This document shows, one piece after another, positions 14,180 through 21,777 of a stretch of 64,000 nt of DNA. Origin of the DNA: Acetobacter sp. 46_36 (lineage in GTDB: Bacteria > Pseudomonadota > Alphaproteobacteria > RF32 > CAG-239). Numbering within the stretch: the stretch's first letter is position 1; every line of letters begins with the position of its first letter. The stretch covers positions 1 to 64,000 of the forward strand of contig MNTT01000007.1 of assembly GCA_001917135.1 (NCBI GenBank), in the 5' to 3' direction. The notes beneath the pieces were generated by a model. The model made no database searches, was not told the origin of the DNA, and worked only from the letters and a program-made list of their open reading frames with translations. The translations under genes and the position numbers were made by a program.

Positions 14180-14950
14180 TTAAATACCTTTCAACTCATC
14201 CAAGACACTTTGAAGATGTTCCTGCTTTTCAGCTTCCTGTTTGCGTTTAGCTTCTCGTTGCAGGGCTTTACGTTTGGCTTCTTCTGCTTTTTTCTTCAAT
14301 GCAATTTGTTTATTTTGTTTTTTGATAGTTTCCGCTTCTTTTTTCAGCAACGTATGGAATTCATCATCATTGTTGATTTTTTCAAGAACTTCCGCCAATC
14401 CTTCTTTATAGGCAGACAGGTATGCTGCTGCCTGAACCTGATTGGGAGCATAGCCATAATAGCAAGCGATAAATTTCCAATCTTTGGTGATTGCACTGTA
14501 TTCTCGTAAATGTCTGCCGTTTAAATCATAAACATTGGCAGTAACTTTAACTGTATATTCTTCCGTTCCAAACGGATAACCGATTAAATTAAGAGTTCCC
14601 AGAGATAACGCAGACGGAAGAGACCCGAAAAATGTCATTAAAGCCCCTTGTTTACGATTAAAAACATCTTGGGAGACAACAATACTGCCAATAGTATCAT
14701 CATCATTTCCAATTTTTGAAATAATCTCCTTATTTACATCATAAGCAACATTTGACAGATACTCTTGTCTGGTATCTATTTGGGTTCTTTCGCCAACATT
14801 GGTCTGGGTGATGACATAAATGTTCTCTGGAACATTCAGGGTAAATTCATAGTCCTGATATTTAAAAGGAGCTATATCTGTCTGATAGTCTTCCATCGTA
14901 ATGGAACGACAGGATGTTAAAAACAACATCAAAAAAAGTAGTTTCTTCAT
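14180..14950 (-). CDS. Lipoprotein with a coiled-coil tail
   Basis: 256 aa with lipobox FLTSC (Cys14). The start is preceded by AAGGAG that lies within the last bases before the stop region of the upstream gene (2-bp gap), so translation is coupled. The body (residues 20-190) is a mixed beta domain, including YTVKVTANVYDLNGRHLREY, which looks like a beta-sandwich with a conserved ITKDW strand. Residues 200-256 are a Lys/Glu/Ala-rich coiled coil. No known family is recognised. Anchoring in the outer or inner membrane with a periplasmic rod is likely. It is part of the exported cassette. Confidence 0.55.
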   Translation of the reverse strand: MKKLLFLMLFLTSCRSITMEDYQTDIAPFKYQDYEFTLNVPENIYVITQTNVGERTQIDTRQEYLSNVAYDVNKEIISKIGNDDDTIGSIVVSQDVFNRKQGALMTFFGSLPSALSLGTLNLIGYPFGTEEYTVKVTANVYDLNGRHLREYSAITKDWKFIACYYGYAPNQVQAAAYLSAYKEGLAEVLEKINNDDEFHTLLKKEAETIKKQNKQIALKKKAEEAKRKALQREAKRKQEAEKQEHLQSVLDELKGI

Positions 14951-14951
14951 T

Positions 14952-16616
14952 TTACAGCTCCTTATACATAATTTTTTCTAATTGTTTTTCTGTTCCATCC
15001 CAATTACCGAGAATATTACCAGAGTTGCTTCCAAAATCATCGCTGTCTTTTTGTCTTTTTCGCTTAATGATAGGATAATTTTGGTCTGGAAAATGGTCAT
15101 ATTTATTTGAACCATCTTGGGGAGTATATCTGATGTAAGATATGTTCATTATGGGATATTGCTGCTTAACAATTTTTTCCAATGATTTTATTTTTTTCTC
15201 ACAGGATGAACATCCATCAAAGATAATCAGAATTTCATTGAGCGGACTTTTTAACAGACTGGCTATTTCTGTATGTTTCATTTCTTTGGCATACTGATAT
15301 GCTGTCCATTTTCCATCTTTTGATTTATAAATGTCTGCCTTGTGTTCCACTAATTTTTTTGCAGCATAAATGTTATTTTTGATGGCTGCATACATAATTG
15401 CTGTTCTGCCCTTTTTATCCAGTTCGTTCAGATAGGCGTTTTTATCCAGCAGTAAATCCAAAAATTCATTATTTTGGCGGATAACAGCATACATCAACGG
15501 CGTATAGCCGTTTTTATCAATTACATCAGGAGAAGCTCCGAGCCGAATAAGCTCTTGGGCAAACCCCATATCATCTTTGATGAAATGAGCGACAGGATGT
15601 TCCCCGTCAATTTTGATTGCATCCAAATCCTCTGGGGCTGATAAGAACGCTTTAATGCTTTCAATATTTTTTGAAACAACTGCATTTTGTAGAGCTTCTA
15701 AATCTCTTACGCTAAAATCAACGCTGTTGCTGCTGATATTATTTTCCAATGTAATAGCTGGGATATTTAGCTTACCGATTCTTGGAGATTTAAATTGAAC
15801 ACGAAGCTGAATCAGTGATTTATTATCATTTCCTGCACAAGAAATACTATTATCAACAATTTCAAAATGACGATTATCTAATGTTTCTTTAACTTTCTCT
15901 TCCAATATCTTACAATCTACATCTGCTCCTGTCCATTGAGCGAGCAAAGAGATATTTTCATTTTTTTCATAAATAGGTTTAGATATATCAAGAACTAATT
16001 TTGAAGGTATTTTAGATACACCTGATTGCGAAGGATTGCCTATAAATCTGTCAATATCCTGTTTTCCCCACATCATTAGCATATCAGGAGGTATTTGTTC
16101 TACCCGTTTCATTACCAATTTAGTTAAATCTTTACATCTGTTATTTGATAGTAAGTATTGTCTGGTTGTTGCATCTTGAAAGAATGTGTTTCTTCCTGTG
16201 TTATAAATAGACAGCTCATAGTTGCTTCCTGCAACATTATAGATGGCACGTGCCGTACCAAATGTCATAAGCATAAAATTTACACTAACTCTGTTAGCAA
16301 GGTTTTGATTTATATTTACAGTGTTTGAAAAACCTTCTATTTCCGCGGAGTTAAATCCAGAGCAGAAATAAAAGCGTTCAGCTTCTGGACGATTATCAAA
16401 TAACTCATTAAATCCAGCTATTCTGGCAGATGAATCCTGATAGGCACTATCAAGAGAAAACGTTTTGTTTCCATCTTCCTTGTCTTCCGTAGAAGATTTT
16501 TGGTCAAAAATAGATTTTAATGAAAAGCTATATGCAGATTTACATTCTGCAAGAAACATAGTAAAAGCAATACAAAGAAGTGTAATTATTCTAAAAATAT
16601 TATTTGTTTTTATCAT
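14952..16616 (-). CDS. Exported ankyrin-repeat protein with a C-terminal thioredoxin-like domain
   Basis: 554 aa from the ATG at 16616; the ORF opens 54 bp earlier but that overlaps the next gene. An N-terminal hydrophobic segment, FRIITLLCIAFTMFLAEC, is a signal peptide or anchor. Residues about 60-310 are an unrecognised domain, with the beta-rich LDISKPIYEKNENISLLA region. Residues about 320-460 hold ankyrin repeats, including GYTPLMYAVIRQNNEFLDLL and GRTAIMYAAIKNNIYAAKKL. The tail ILIIFDGCSSCEKKIKSLEK is a thioredoxin-like start with a CSSC redox pair and a following YPII loop resembling the cis-proline site. This ankyrin-plus-redox layout in an exported protein is unusual. It may act on disulfides of the Cys-repeat peptide two genes downstream. 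Confidence 0.6.
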   Translation of the reverse strand: MIKTNNIFRIITLLCIAFTMFLAECKSAYSFSLKSIFDQKSSTEDKEDGNKTFSLDSAYQDSSARIAGFNELFDNRPEAERFYFCSGFNSAEIEGFSNTVNINQNLANRVSVNFMLMTFGTARAIYNVAGSNYELSIYNTGRNTFFQDATTRQYLLSNNRCKDLTKLVMKRVEQIPPDMLMMWGKQDIDRFIGNPSQSGVSKIPSKLVLDISKPIYEKNENISLLAQWTGADVDCKILEEKVKETLDNRHFEIVDNSISCAGNDNKSLIQLRVQFKSPRIGKLNIPAITLENNISSNSVDFSVRDLEALQNAVVSKNIESIKAFLSAPEDLDAIKIDGEHPVAHFIKDDMGFAQELIRLGASPDVIDKNGYTPLMYAVIRQNNEFLDLLLDKNAYLNELDKKGRTAIMYAAIKNNIYAAKKLVEHKADIYKSKDGKWTAYQYAKEMKHTEIASLLKSPLNEILIIFDGCSSCEKKIKSLEKIVKQQYPIMNISYIRYTPQDGSNKYDHFPDQNYPIIKRKRQKDSDDFGSNSGNILGNWDGTEKQLEKIMYKEL

Positions 16617-16647
16617 AGCTTTCCCAAATATATTGTTATTGATATTC

Positions 16648-17091
16648 TTATTCCTCATCGGCCAATTCAATTATCTGAACACCTTTGTTTTTTGCTCTTT
16701 TGCATACTTCAAATGCTCTGCCCTCAAATCGGTTATAAGCAATGATGAAATCGGTATTTTCTATAATCCAGTTGTTCCGATGGACAATGCACCAACGCTT
16801 GTATCCTATTGCTGCTTGGTCTGGATATATGAAGCTGTCAAAATATCGTTCTCCGTCATTAACTTCTTTCATACTGGATGCCACTAAAATAATTCGGATA
16901 TTTGGATTATCTTGTTTTATCTGCAAAACAGCATTATAGGCATCTCGTTCGTAAGCTCCCTTTACCCCAACTAAAAAGGTATCAACACCCTCTTCATCAA
17001 TAAGCCGAAGGGCTTGCTTTTTTATCTTTTCTATAATGTCGCTTCTGCTCCATTTATAATCATTTCCCAAGAAAGCACAGGATTTACTCAT
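16648..17091 (-). CDS. SLOG/DUF1273-like Rossmann protein
   Basis: 147 aa from MSKSCAFLGNDY at 17091; the ORF can begin 42 bp earlier but that adds no family sequence. CAFLGNDYKWSRSDI and TFLVGVKGAYERDAYNAVL give the first strand and the G-G/A-x-D/E-x2-A motif of SLOG-type Rossmann folds (the DprA/LOG/YpsA superfamily), and IVHRNNWIIENTDFIIAY is the family's RNxWMVE-x-AD-xVIAY counterpart. These proteins bind nucleotide-like ligands; the small DUF1273-like ones are of unknown function and common in mobile elements. It is 31 bp upstream of the ankyrin-thioredoxin gene and may head the transcript. Confidence 0.65.
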   Translation of the reverse strand: MSKSCAFLGNDYKWSRSDIIEKIKKQALRLIDEEGVDTFLVGVKGAYERDAYNAVLQIKQDNPNIRIILVASSMKEVNDGERYFDSFIYPDQAAIGYKRWCIVHRNNWIIENTDFIIAYNRFEGRAFEVCKRAKNKGVQIIELADEE

Positions 17092-17374
17092 TTGAATTTC
17101 TTTCAAAATACAGGTGTTTTCTATACGATACACAAACCAACAATTGTGTACCCGCTTATATCCATCTGTTTGAAATAAATGAATTTTCTTATATCAAACT
17201 CTCTGAAACCCTTGGTTTTCCTTACATCCATACCCATTATATATTTTTGAAACGAGCGAAAGAAAATAAAACGAATAACCATAAAAAAGGGTTGATTTTA
17301 TTGTTCAATAAAAATGCCCTCCTATTTCATCTTAACTCTTTGAATCCCCGATAAATATATAAAAAGGGGAAAAG

Positions 17375-17980
17375 ATGTCGGTAATCGCATATATAAGAAA
17401 AAGCACAGATAAACAGTCATTTGAACATCAAGAATATGAAATTAAACAATATGCCCAAAAGCATAACCTTAAAATAGACAGATGGGTTGAAGAAAGTATA
17501 TCCAGCAGAAAGGAACTTAAAAAACGACAATTAGGGAAATTGTTAGAAGAATTAAAAGAGGGAGATTGCCTTATATGTAGCGAAATTTCTCGCCTTTCTC
17601 GGTCTGTTGGAGAAATTTTTTTAATATTACAAACTTTGATTTCAAAAAAATGTCAGGTTGTATCAATAAAAGAAAATTATAATTTTTCTAATAGCTTACA
17701 ATCACAAATTTTAGCATTTGGTTTTGGGCTTTCAAGTCAAATTGAAAGGGATTTAATATCACAGAGAACCAAAACAGCATTAGATGCAAAAAAGGCAGCA
17801 GGAGTAAAACTTGGTCGTCCATTTGGAGCAGAGAGCAAAAAACTAAAATTGTCCAAAAATACCAAAAGGATAAGAGATTTATTGGATAAAAAAGTTTCCA
17901 AAAACCAAATCGCCAGAATTATGGGTGTCCAAAAAATCACCCTACGAAGATTCATCAAAAGAATGGGATGGAGTGATTAG
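17375..17980 (+). CDS. Small serine recombinase (resolvase family), second copy
   Basis: 201 aa. SVIAYIRKSTDKQSFEHQE places the nucleophile serine in RKST; CSEISRLSRSVGEIF carries the arginine region; FGLSSQIERDLISQRTKTAL is the dimer helix E; the C-terminal HTH is KNQIARIMGVQKITLRRFI. GGGG lies 7 nt before the ATG. It is only distantly similar to the recombinase at 10652 (different catalytic loop sequence), so the two probably act on different sites. It is divergent from the SLOG gene and ends at a strong hairpin terminator. Confidence 0.88.
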   Translation: MSVIAYIRKSTDKQSFEHQEYEIKQYAQKHNLKIDRWVEESISSRKELKKRQLGKLLEELKEGDCLICSEISRLSRSVGEIFLILQTLISKKCQVVSIKENYNFSNSLQSQILAFGFGLSSQIERDLISQRTKTALDAKKAAGVKLGRPFGAESKKLKLSKNTKRIRDLLDKKVSKNQIARIMGVQKITLRRFIKRMGWSD

Positions 17981-17982
17981 TA

Positions 17983-18012
17983 AAAAACCAGAGCTTTGAA
18001 ACTCTGGTTTTT
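17983..18012 (+). terminator. Terminator, first of a near-identical pair
   Basis: AAAAACCAGAG (17983-17993) and CTCTGGTTTTT (18002-18012) with loop CTTTGAAA. Works on both strands between the recombinase and rhuM. Confidence 0.85.
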
Positions 18013-18077
18013 GTTAGTTATTATCAAGTCCATTTATCAGTTATTCAAAAATTTTGAATAACTGGATTTACTGAATA

Positions 18078-19130
18078 TTATTCATTTTCATTATCTTTAC
18101 TTTTTTGTTCAAGTTCCAAGAACCTGTCAAAATCGCTTACATATAGGTTATCTTGGATAATTCTGTATTTTTCAAATTCGCTTTCTGCGTGGAGCTTGGC
18201 AATTTCCGCTGAAACTTTGCCTGCATCTTGCAAAACATCATAATCCATAAAAGTCAAAAAGCCATTTAATTTTTCGCTCCAATCCTGCATTGTCATTGGA
18301 ATATGACGTTCTGCTTGCATTTCTGCATAATCTAAATATGAAGAAACTAACCTTTCTAATTGGCGAATTTCTTTTTCCTGCAAATAATTTTTGGCAACAC
18401 TAACGTCATATTTCTGAATTTTTCCATCAGGATAGGCATCCCAAGTGGTTAAGCCCATATGCTCTTTTTTTGCATCTGCTCGTTCCATTATAAGTTCTGC
18501 GGCAGTATGTCCGTGAATGCTATGGTGTAGTTTGTTTTGAACAGTTGCAAAAAAGGTTTGTGTTGTTTTAGCTCGCGGGTCATAATCCAATGCTGTGGCA
18601 TAAATGTCTGTAATCTTCTGATAGAATCGCCTTTCAGACATTCTGATTTCACGGATTTTTTGTAATTGCTTTTCAAAATAATCTCTGGTTAGGATTGAGC
18701 CACCATTTTTAAGGCGTTCTTCATCCATTACCCAGCCCTGAATAGTGTAATCTTTAACAATCGCGTTAGCCCATTTTCTGAATTGGACTGCTTTTTCATT
18801 ATTAACCTTGAAACCAACAGCAATAATCATTTGTAAATTATAATGTTTTGTTTCCCTTGATACTTGCCTGTTGCCTTCTGTTTGAACTATCCGAAAATTT
18901 CGGATAGTTGAAATTTCTTCAAGTTCATTATCTGAAAATATCTTTTGAATATGGTCGTTGATTGTTCTTATATCAACACCATAAAGGGTTGCCATCATTT
19001 TTTGGGTTAGCCATATATTTTCATCTTCGTAACGCATTTCTACGCTGTTAGCATTATCACCAACAGCCGAAACATAGGTTAAATATTCAGCAGCAGCACT
19101 TCTAATTGTAATTTCTTTCTTTTTATCCAC
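18078..19130 (-). CDS. rhuM: RhuM family protein
   Basis: 350 aa, GTG start with AAGGA 8 nt upstream. The sequence follows the RhuM family from end to end: VEMRYEDENIWLTQKMMATL then YGVDIRTINDHIQKIF (a Bro-N-like/HTH opening), ETKHYNLQMIIAVGFKVNN, RKWANAIVKDYTIQGWVMDEERL, and TFFATVQNKLHHSIHGHTAAEL. RhuM was named from a Salmonella pathogenicity island and later found widely in mobile elements and near restriction systems; its biochemical role is unknown, probably DNA-associated. The gene is complete and flanked on both sides by almost the same terminator hairpin, like a cassette. Confidence 0.9.
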   Translation of the reverse strand: MDKKKEITIRSAAAEYLTYVSAVGDNANSVEMRYEDENIWLTQKMMATLYGVDIRTINDHIQKIFSDNELEEISTIRNFRIVQTEGNRQVSRETKHYNLQMIIAVGFKVNNEKAVQFRKWANAIVKDYTIQGWVMDEERLKNGGSILTRDYFEKQLQKIREIRMSERRFYQKITDIYATALDYDPRAKTTQTFFATVQNKLHHSIHGHTAAELIMERADAKKEHMGLTTWDAYPDGKIQKYDVSVAKNYLQEKEIRQLERLVSSYLDYAEMQAERHIPMTMQDWSEKLNGFLTFMDYDVLQDAGKVSAEIAKLHAESEFEKYRIIQDNLYVSDFDRFLELEQKSKDNENE

Positions 19131-19232
19131 TATGTTATTCCTTGAAAATATACTCCAATGGGGGCTATTAGGAAAATATGTTTAATTTTAAGCCATTATA
19201 ACGAGGAAGGGTTAAAATTGGGTATAAAAAAT

Positions 19233-19260
19233 AAAAACCAGAGCTTTGGACTCTGGTTTT
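19233..19260 (-). terminator. Terminator, second of a near-identical pair
   Basis: AAAAACCAGAG (19233-19243) and CTCTGGTTTT (19251-19260) with loop CTTTGGA. Same stem as 17983-18012; it separates the ankyrin gene from rhuM, both on the minus strand. Confidence 0.85.
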
Positions 19261-19279
19261 ATCAAACATATATGTTAAA

Positions 19280-19948
19280 TTAATGTCTTTGGAAATCTTT
19301 TAAGACTTCCATTGTGTTTGATATTTTTGTTATTTCGGCAATATCAAAAACATCAAGCTCATAAGATGAACAGGTTGCCCCCAGCTGGGCATTGAAAAAA
19401 TGGAGAACTGCCATATTATAGAGCTGTGAATTAAATGTAGCAATCATCAATGGTGTAACTCCCAAATTATCGGAAATATTAGGATTTGCACCATTTTCCA
19501 ACAAATACTCCATCATTTTACGATTGTTTCTTTTGACTGCCATCATCAAAGCTGTTTCACCAAAATCATTCGGTCTGTTAACATCACAGCCCATTTCTAT
19601 CAATCTGTCAATCACAACTGTTTTCTCAAAATTGGTAATATTCGGATTAACCACTATCATCATTAATGGTGTATATCCATCAAGATGCTTATACTTCATT
19701 GTTGTTCTATCTGTAATTTTTAGTAACTTTGTATAATCAGTAGATGTTAAAAAATGCATCAAAAATGGCTCTACATCAAAAAGCAGTTCAAATTGCTTTA
19801 AGGTTTCATATTTTGGAATTTCTTTTAAATGTTCAACTAATTCGGAAAGTTCTCTTTCTTCTCTCATATAACGAGGAAGAGGTTTCGGGGAATTTAATAT
19901 AAAATCTATTTTATCTATCAGTTCTTCAAAATTTACATCATCTCTCAT
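19280..19948 (-). CDS. Cytosolic ankyrin-repeat protein
   Basis: 222 aa, no signal peptide; AAAGGA before the start. Residues about 95-200 contain three to four ankyrin repeats, such as YTPLMMIVVNPNITNFEKTV, GETALMMAVKRNNRKMMEYL and GVTPLMIATFNSQLYNMAVL. The N-terminal third is helical and acidic. Ankyrin repeats mediate protein binding; the partner is unknown. It starts 2 bp after the stop of the 19951 gene, so it is translated together with that gene and the Rep-like gene. A partner role with replication or host proteins is inference. Confidence 0.75.
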   Translation of the reverse strand: MRDDVNFEELIDKIDFILNSPKPLPRYMREERELSELVEHLKEIPKYETLKQFELLFDVEPFLMHFLTSTDYTKLLKITDRTTMKYKHLDGYTPLMMIVVNPNITNFEKTVVIDRLIEMGCDVNRPNDFGETALMMAVKRNNRKMMEYLLENGANPNISDNLGVTPLMIATFNSQLYNMAVLHFFNAQLGATCSSYELDVFDIAEITKISNTMEVLKDFQRH

Positions 19949-19950
19949 CG

Positions 19951-20223
19951 TTAGTCCTTTAATGCCATATTATATAAAGTATCAGATAATTTTTTCTGCC
20001 ACTGAGGAAGTTGTTTCTGTCTGTTCAAATTCACGAACAAAGTCCATCCTGATGCTATACTTGGCTTTTTGTCCTGATAAACTAATGAGCCAATGTAATT
20101 GGAGCATTTATTCAAATATCGGCTGCTGAAATCTCTTCGGCTTTTTATTTTTTGTTCTTGTAATAACTCATCTGCGATGTCCAAAAACATCTCCAAATAT
20201 TGATTTTTCTTATTGTTATTCAT
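19951..20223 (-). CDS. Small DUF6626-like protein
   Basis: 90 aa from the ATG at 20223, selected because AAGGAG lies 5 nt before it; an ATG 36 bp upstream would overlap the Rep-like gene and lacks a site. The sequence FLDIADELLQEQKIKSRRDF then SSRYLNKCSNYIGSL and ASGWTLFVNL is a small helical protein that I associate with a DUF6626-type family from mobile elements; that name is tentative. It is sandwiched between the Rep-like and ankyrin genes in one operon, suggesting an accessory role in replication or its control. Confidence 0.55.
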   Translation of the reverse strand: MNNNKKNQYLEMFLDIADELLQEQKIKSRRDFSSRYLNKCSNYIGSLVYQDKKPSIASGWTLFVNLNRQKQLPQWQKKLSDTLYNMALKD

Positions 20224-20255
20224 CAAATCTCCTTGATTATTGATAATAGTATTTA

Positions 20256-20969
20256 TCAATTTGGAGAAAAAATTAACCGATTTTGAAAGTCAGAACATTT
20301 GGTTTGATAATAAAACCAGCCATCACTAAAAATCCTATCCAGAAAAACTGTTCCACTCATCTGAACTGTTTTCCAGAGGATTTTTATTGCTTGTTCCTCA
20401 TCGTATATGAATTCATCAGTCCTTGATTTTTTGGGGTGTTTGATTGATAAATGTGCGTGAATATTACTATCAAGATGCTCTACAACACCTATGTAATCCA
20501 TTGCTTTATATTTGGAAACATCTCTTCCAAGGGTATATGAACAATATAATTTCCACCATTCATTCACTTTATTTTGAACCATTTGTAAGTTAAATAACCC
20601 AGATAAATTAACAGGATTGAAATTTAGGGTAAGGGCCAGATTAAATCCATTTGCTGAATTATTTAATGTATTGATGATTTCCTGCCGATATGGAGTAATT
20701 GGTTTATTAGCTTCTTTTTTAGAATGAGTTTCTTTGTATTTTTTTATTTCATTTCTTTTGGTTTCTTTAAATTTATTCATTAATTGAATGTTGTTATTTT
20801 TTAACATTTGTTGATGAAATTTAATTAAATCCAGCTCTTTTTCTTCAATGGTTGGTTCTATAAATTTCGTTGAGGTTGCTGTTATGAGGTTATCATCATT
20901 TGTTATAATGAATTCTTCTTGGTATTGTTCTAATTGTTCTTTGAAAATTTCTAATCTGTTTGTTTCCAT
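20256..20969 (-). CDS. HUH endonuclease-like replication initiator
   Basis: 237 aa, AAGGAG before the ATG. Residues 1-100 are charged helices. Three Rep/HUH signatures follow in order: motif 1 FNLALTLNFNP (about residue 108), motif 2 SNIHAHLSIKHP with the metal-binding H-A-H (about residue 170), and motif 3 FYYQTK near the C-terminus, where YQTK fits the YxxK nicking-tyrosine motif. Such proteins nick one strand to start rolling-circle replication or transfer. It is the first gene of a three-gene operon, and the upstream gap holds an inverted repeat that may be the origin. A relaxase or transposase of the same fold is the alternative. Confidence 0.65.
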   Translation of the reverse strand: METNRLEIFKEQLEQYQEEFIITNDDNLITATSTKFIEPTIEEKELDLIKFHQQMLKNNNIQLMNKFKETKRNEIKKYKETHSKKEANKPITPYRQEIINTLNNSANGFNLALTLNFNPVNLSGLFNLQMVQNKVNEWWKLYCSYTLGRDVSKYKAMDYIGVVEHLDSNIHAHLSIKHPKKSRTDEFIYDEEQAIKILWKTVQMSGTVFLDRIFSDGWFYYQTKCSDFQNRLIFSPN

Positions 20970-21250
20970 AATCTCTCCTTAATAATTTTGATAATAAAAT
21001 TCTAATGCCCATCTTTTTTTTAAGATGAAGCACAAAATCTGTGAAAAGTAGGGAATATGATGCCTAAAAGTCCAACAAATTCCATCATTGATAATTCTAT
21101 TTATCAGCGATGATGAAATGATATCACATCGTCTCTACCTGATGCAAAATTATTTTTGATAAACTTATTTGTCGGGGATGAGAATTTAGGTCTTGACTTC
21201 AGATTCTGGACCAAATAAGGTGTCGCGACATATTAATTAGGATGACCAAA
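20970..21250. promoter_or_regulatory. Gene-free region with inverted repeat, candidate replication origin
   Basis: CATCATTGATAA (21083-21094) is followed by TTTATCAGCGATGATG (21100-21115), an imperfect dyad, with further GATGA/CATC repeats around it (21110-21155). TTGACT near 21193 starts a promoter toward the DUF1737 gene, and TGTCGCGACA (21221-21230) is a perfect 10-bp palindrome just downstream of it. The first dyad sits next to the Rep-like start, as expected for a nick site. Confidence 0.45.
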
Positions 21251-21409
21251 ATGAAATATGATGTTCTATGTGCTGATACTGTTGATGCTTTAATTCGTGC
21301 CGTAAATGATAAATTGAAAAAAGGATGGAAACTTCAAGGTGGCATAGCTAATTTGATTTCCACCACAGGATATATGGTTTTCTATCAAGCCATTTATAAA
21401 GTTGATTAA
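21251..21409 (+). CDS. DUF1737-like small protein
   Basis: 52 aa: MKYDVLCADTVDALIRAVND then KLKKGWKLQGGIANL and GYMVFYQAIYKVD. This is the DUF1737 pattern, with the GWxxQGG core and the final YYQAxxK-like strand. I chose the ATG at 21251 because AGGA lies 8 nt before it; an ATG 9 bp earlier is possible. DUF1737 proteins are small, soluble and of unknown function, often in phages and mobile elements. A TTGACT promoter and a 10-bp palindrome are just upstream. Confidence 0.6.
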   Translation: MKYDVLCADTVDALIRAVNDKLKKGWKLQGGIANLISTTGYMVFYQAIYKVD

Positions 21410-21516
21410 CATTCACTAACATCAAAATGTGGCTTTTGATGTCATTTTGATTTTGCTCTATTTTTTTCATACCCTTCTCGTGTAAGTAATGAAGGCATTT
21501 ATCGTTGGAGTTAGAA

Positions 21517-21777
21517 ATGAGCAAAACAGAATCTGTAAAAAAAATATCCTCAAAATCAGTTAGAGAAGTTCTTGCTTTAAATTTCAACCAAAAATTGACA
21601 ACTGATGAAATTGAACAAATGGAATGTGAGTTGTTGAAGATGCTTGAATTACTTGTCAATGTTGAATTATCAAATTTGAAGGAGATTGCAAATGAAAGCT
21701 GTTATTTTAGCTCGGGTATCAACGGAAATGCAGGAAGACGGGTTCTCTCTGGATGCACAATTGGACAGGTTGCGTAG
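21517..21777 (+). CDS. Small helical protein coupled to the integrase
   Basis: 86 aa from the ATG at 21517 with GGAG 6 nt upstream. The first 58 residues, including VREVLALNFNQKLTTDEIEQ and MECELLKMLELLVNVELSNL, form an acidic helical protein. The last 28 residues are read from DNA that also encodes the start of the integrase in another frame (86-bp overlap), and their odd composition suggests they are tolerated rather than selected. Function unknown; excisionase-like or regulatory role for the integrase is possible from position. Confidence 0.5.
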   Translation: MSKTESVKKISSKSVREVLALNFNQKLTTDEIEQMECELLKMLELLVNVELSNLKEIANESCYFSSGINGNAGRRVLSGCTIGQVA

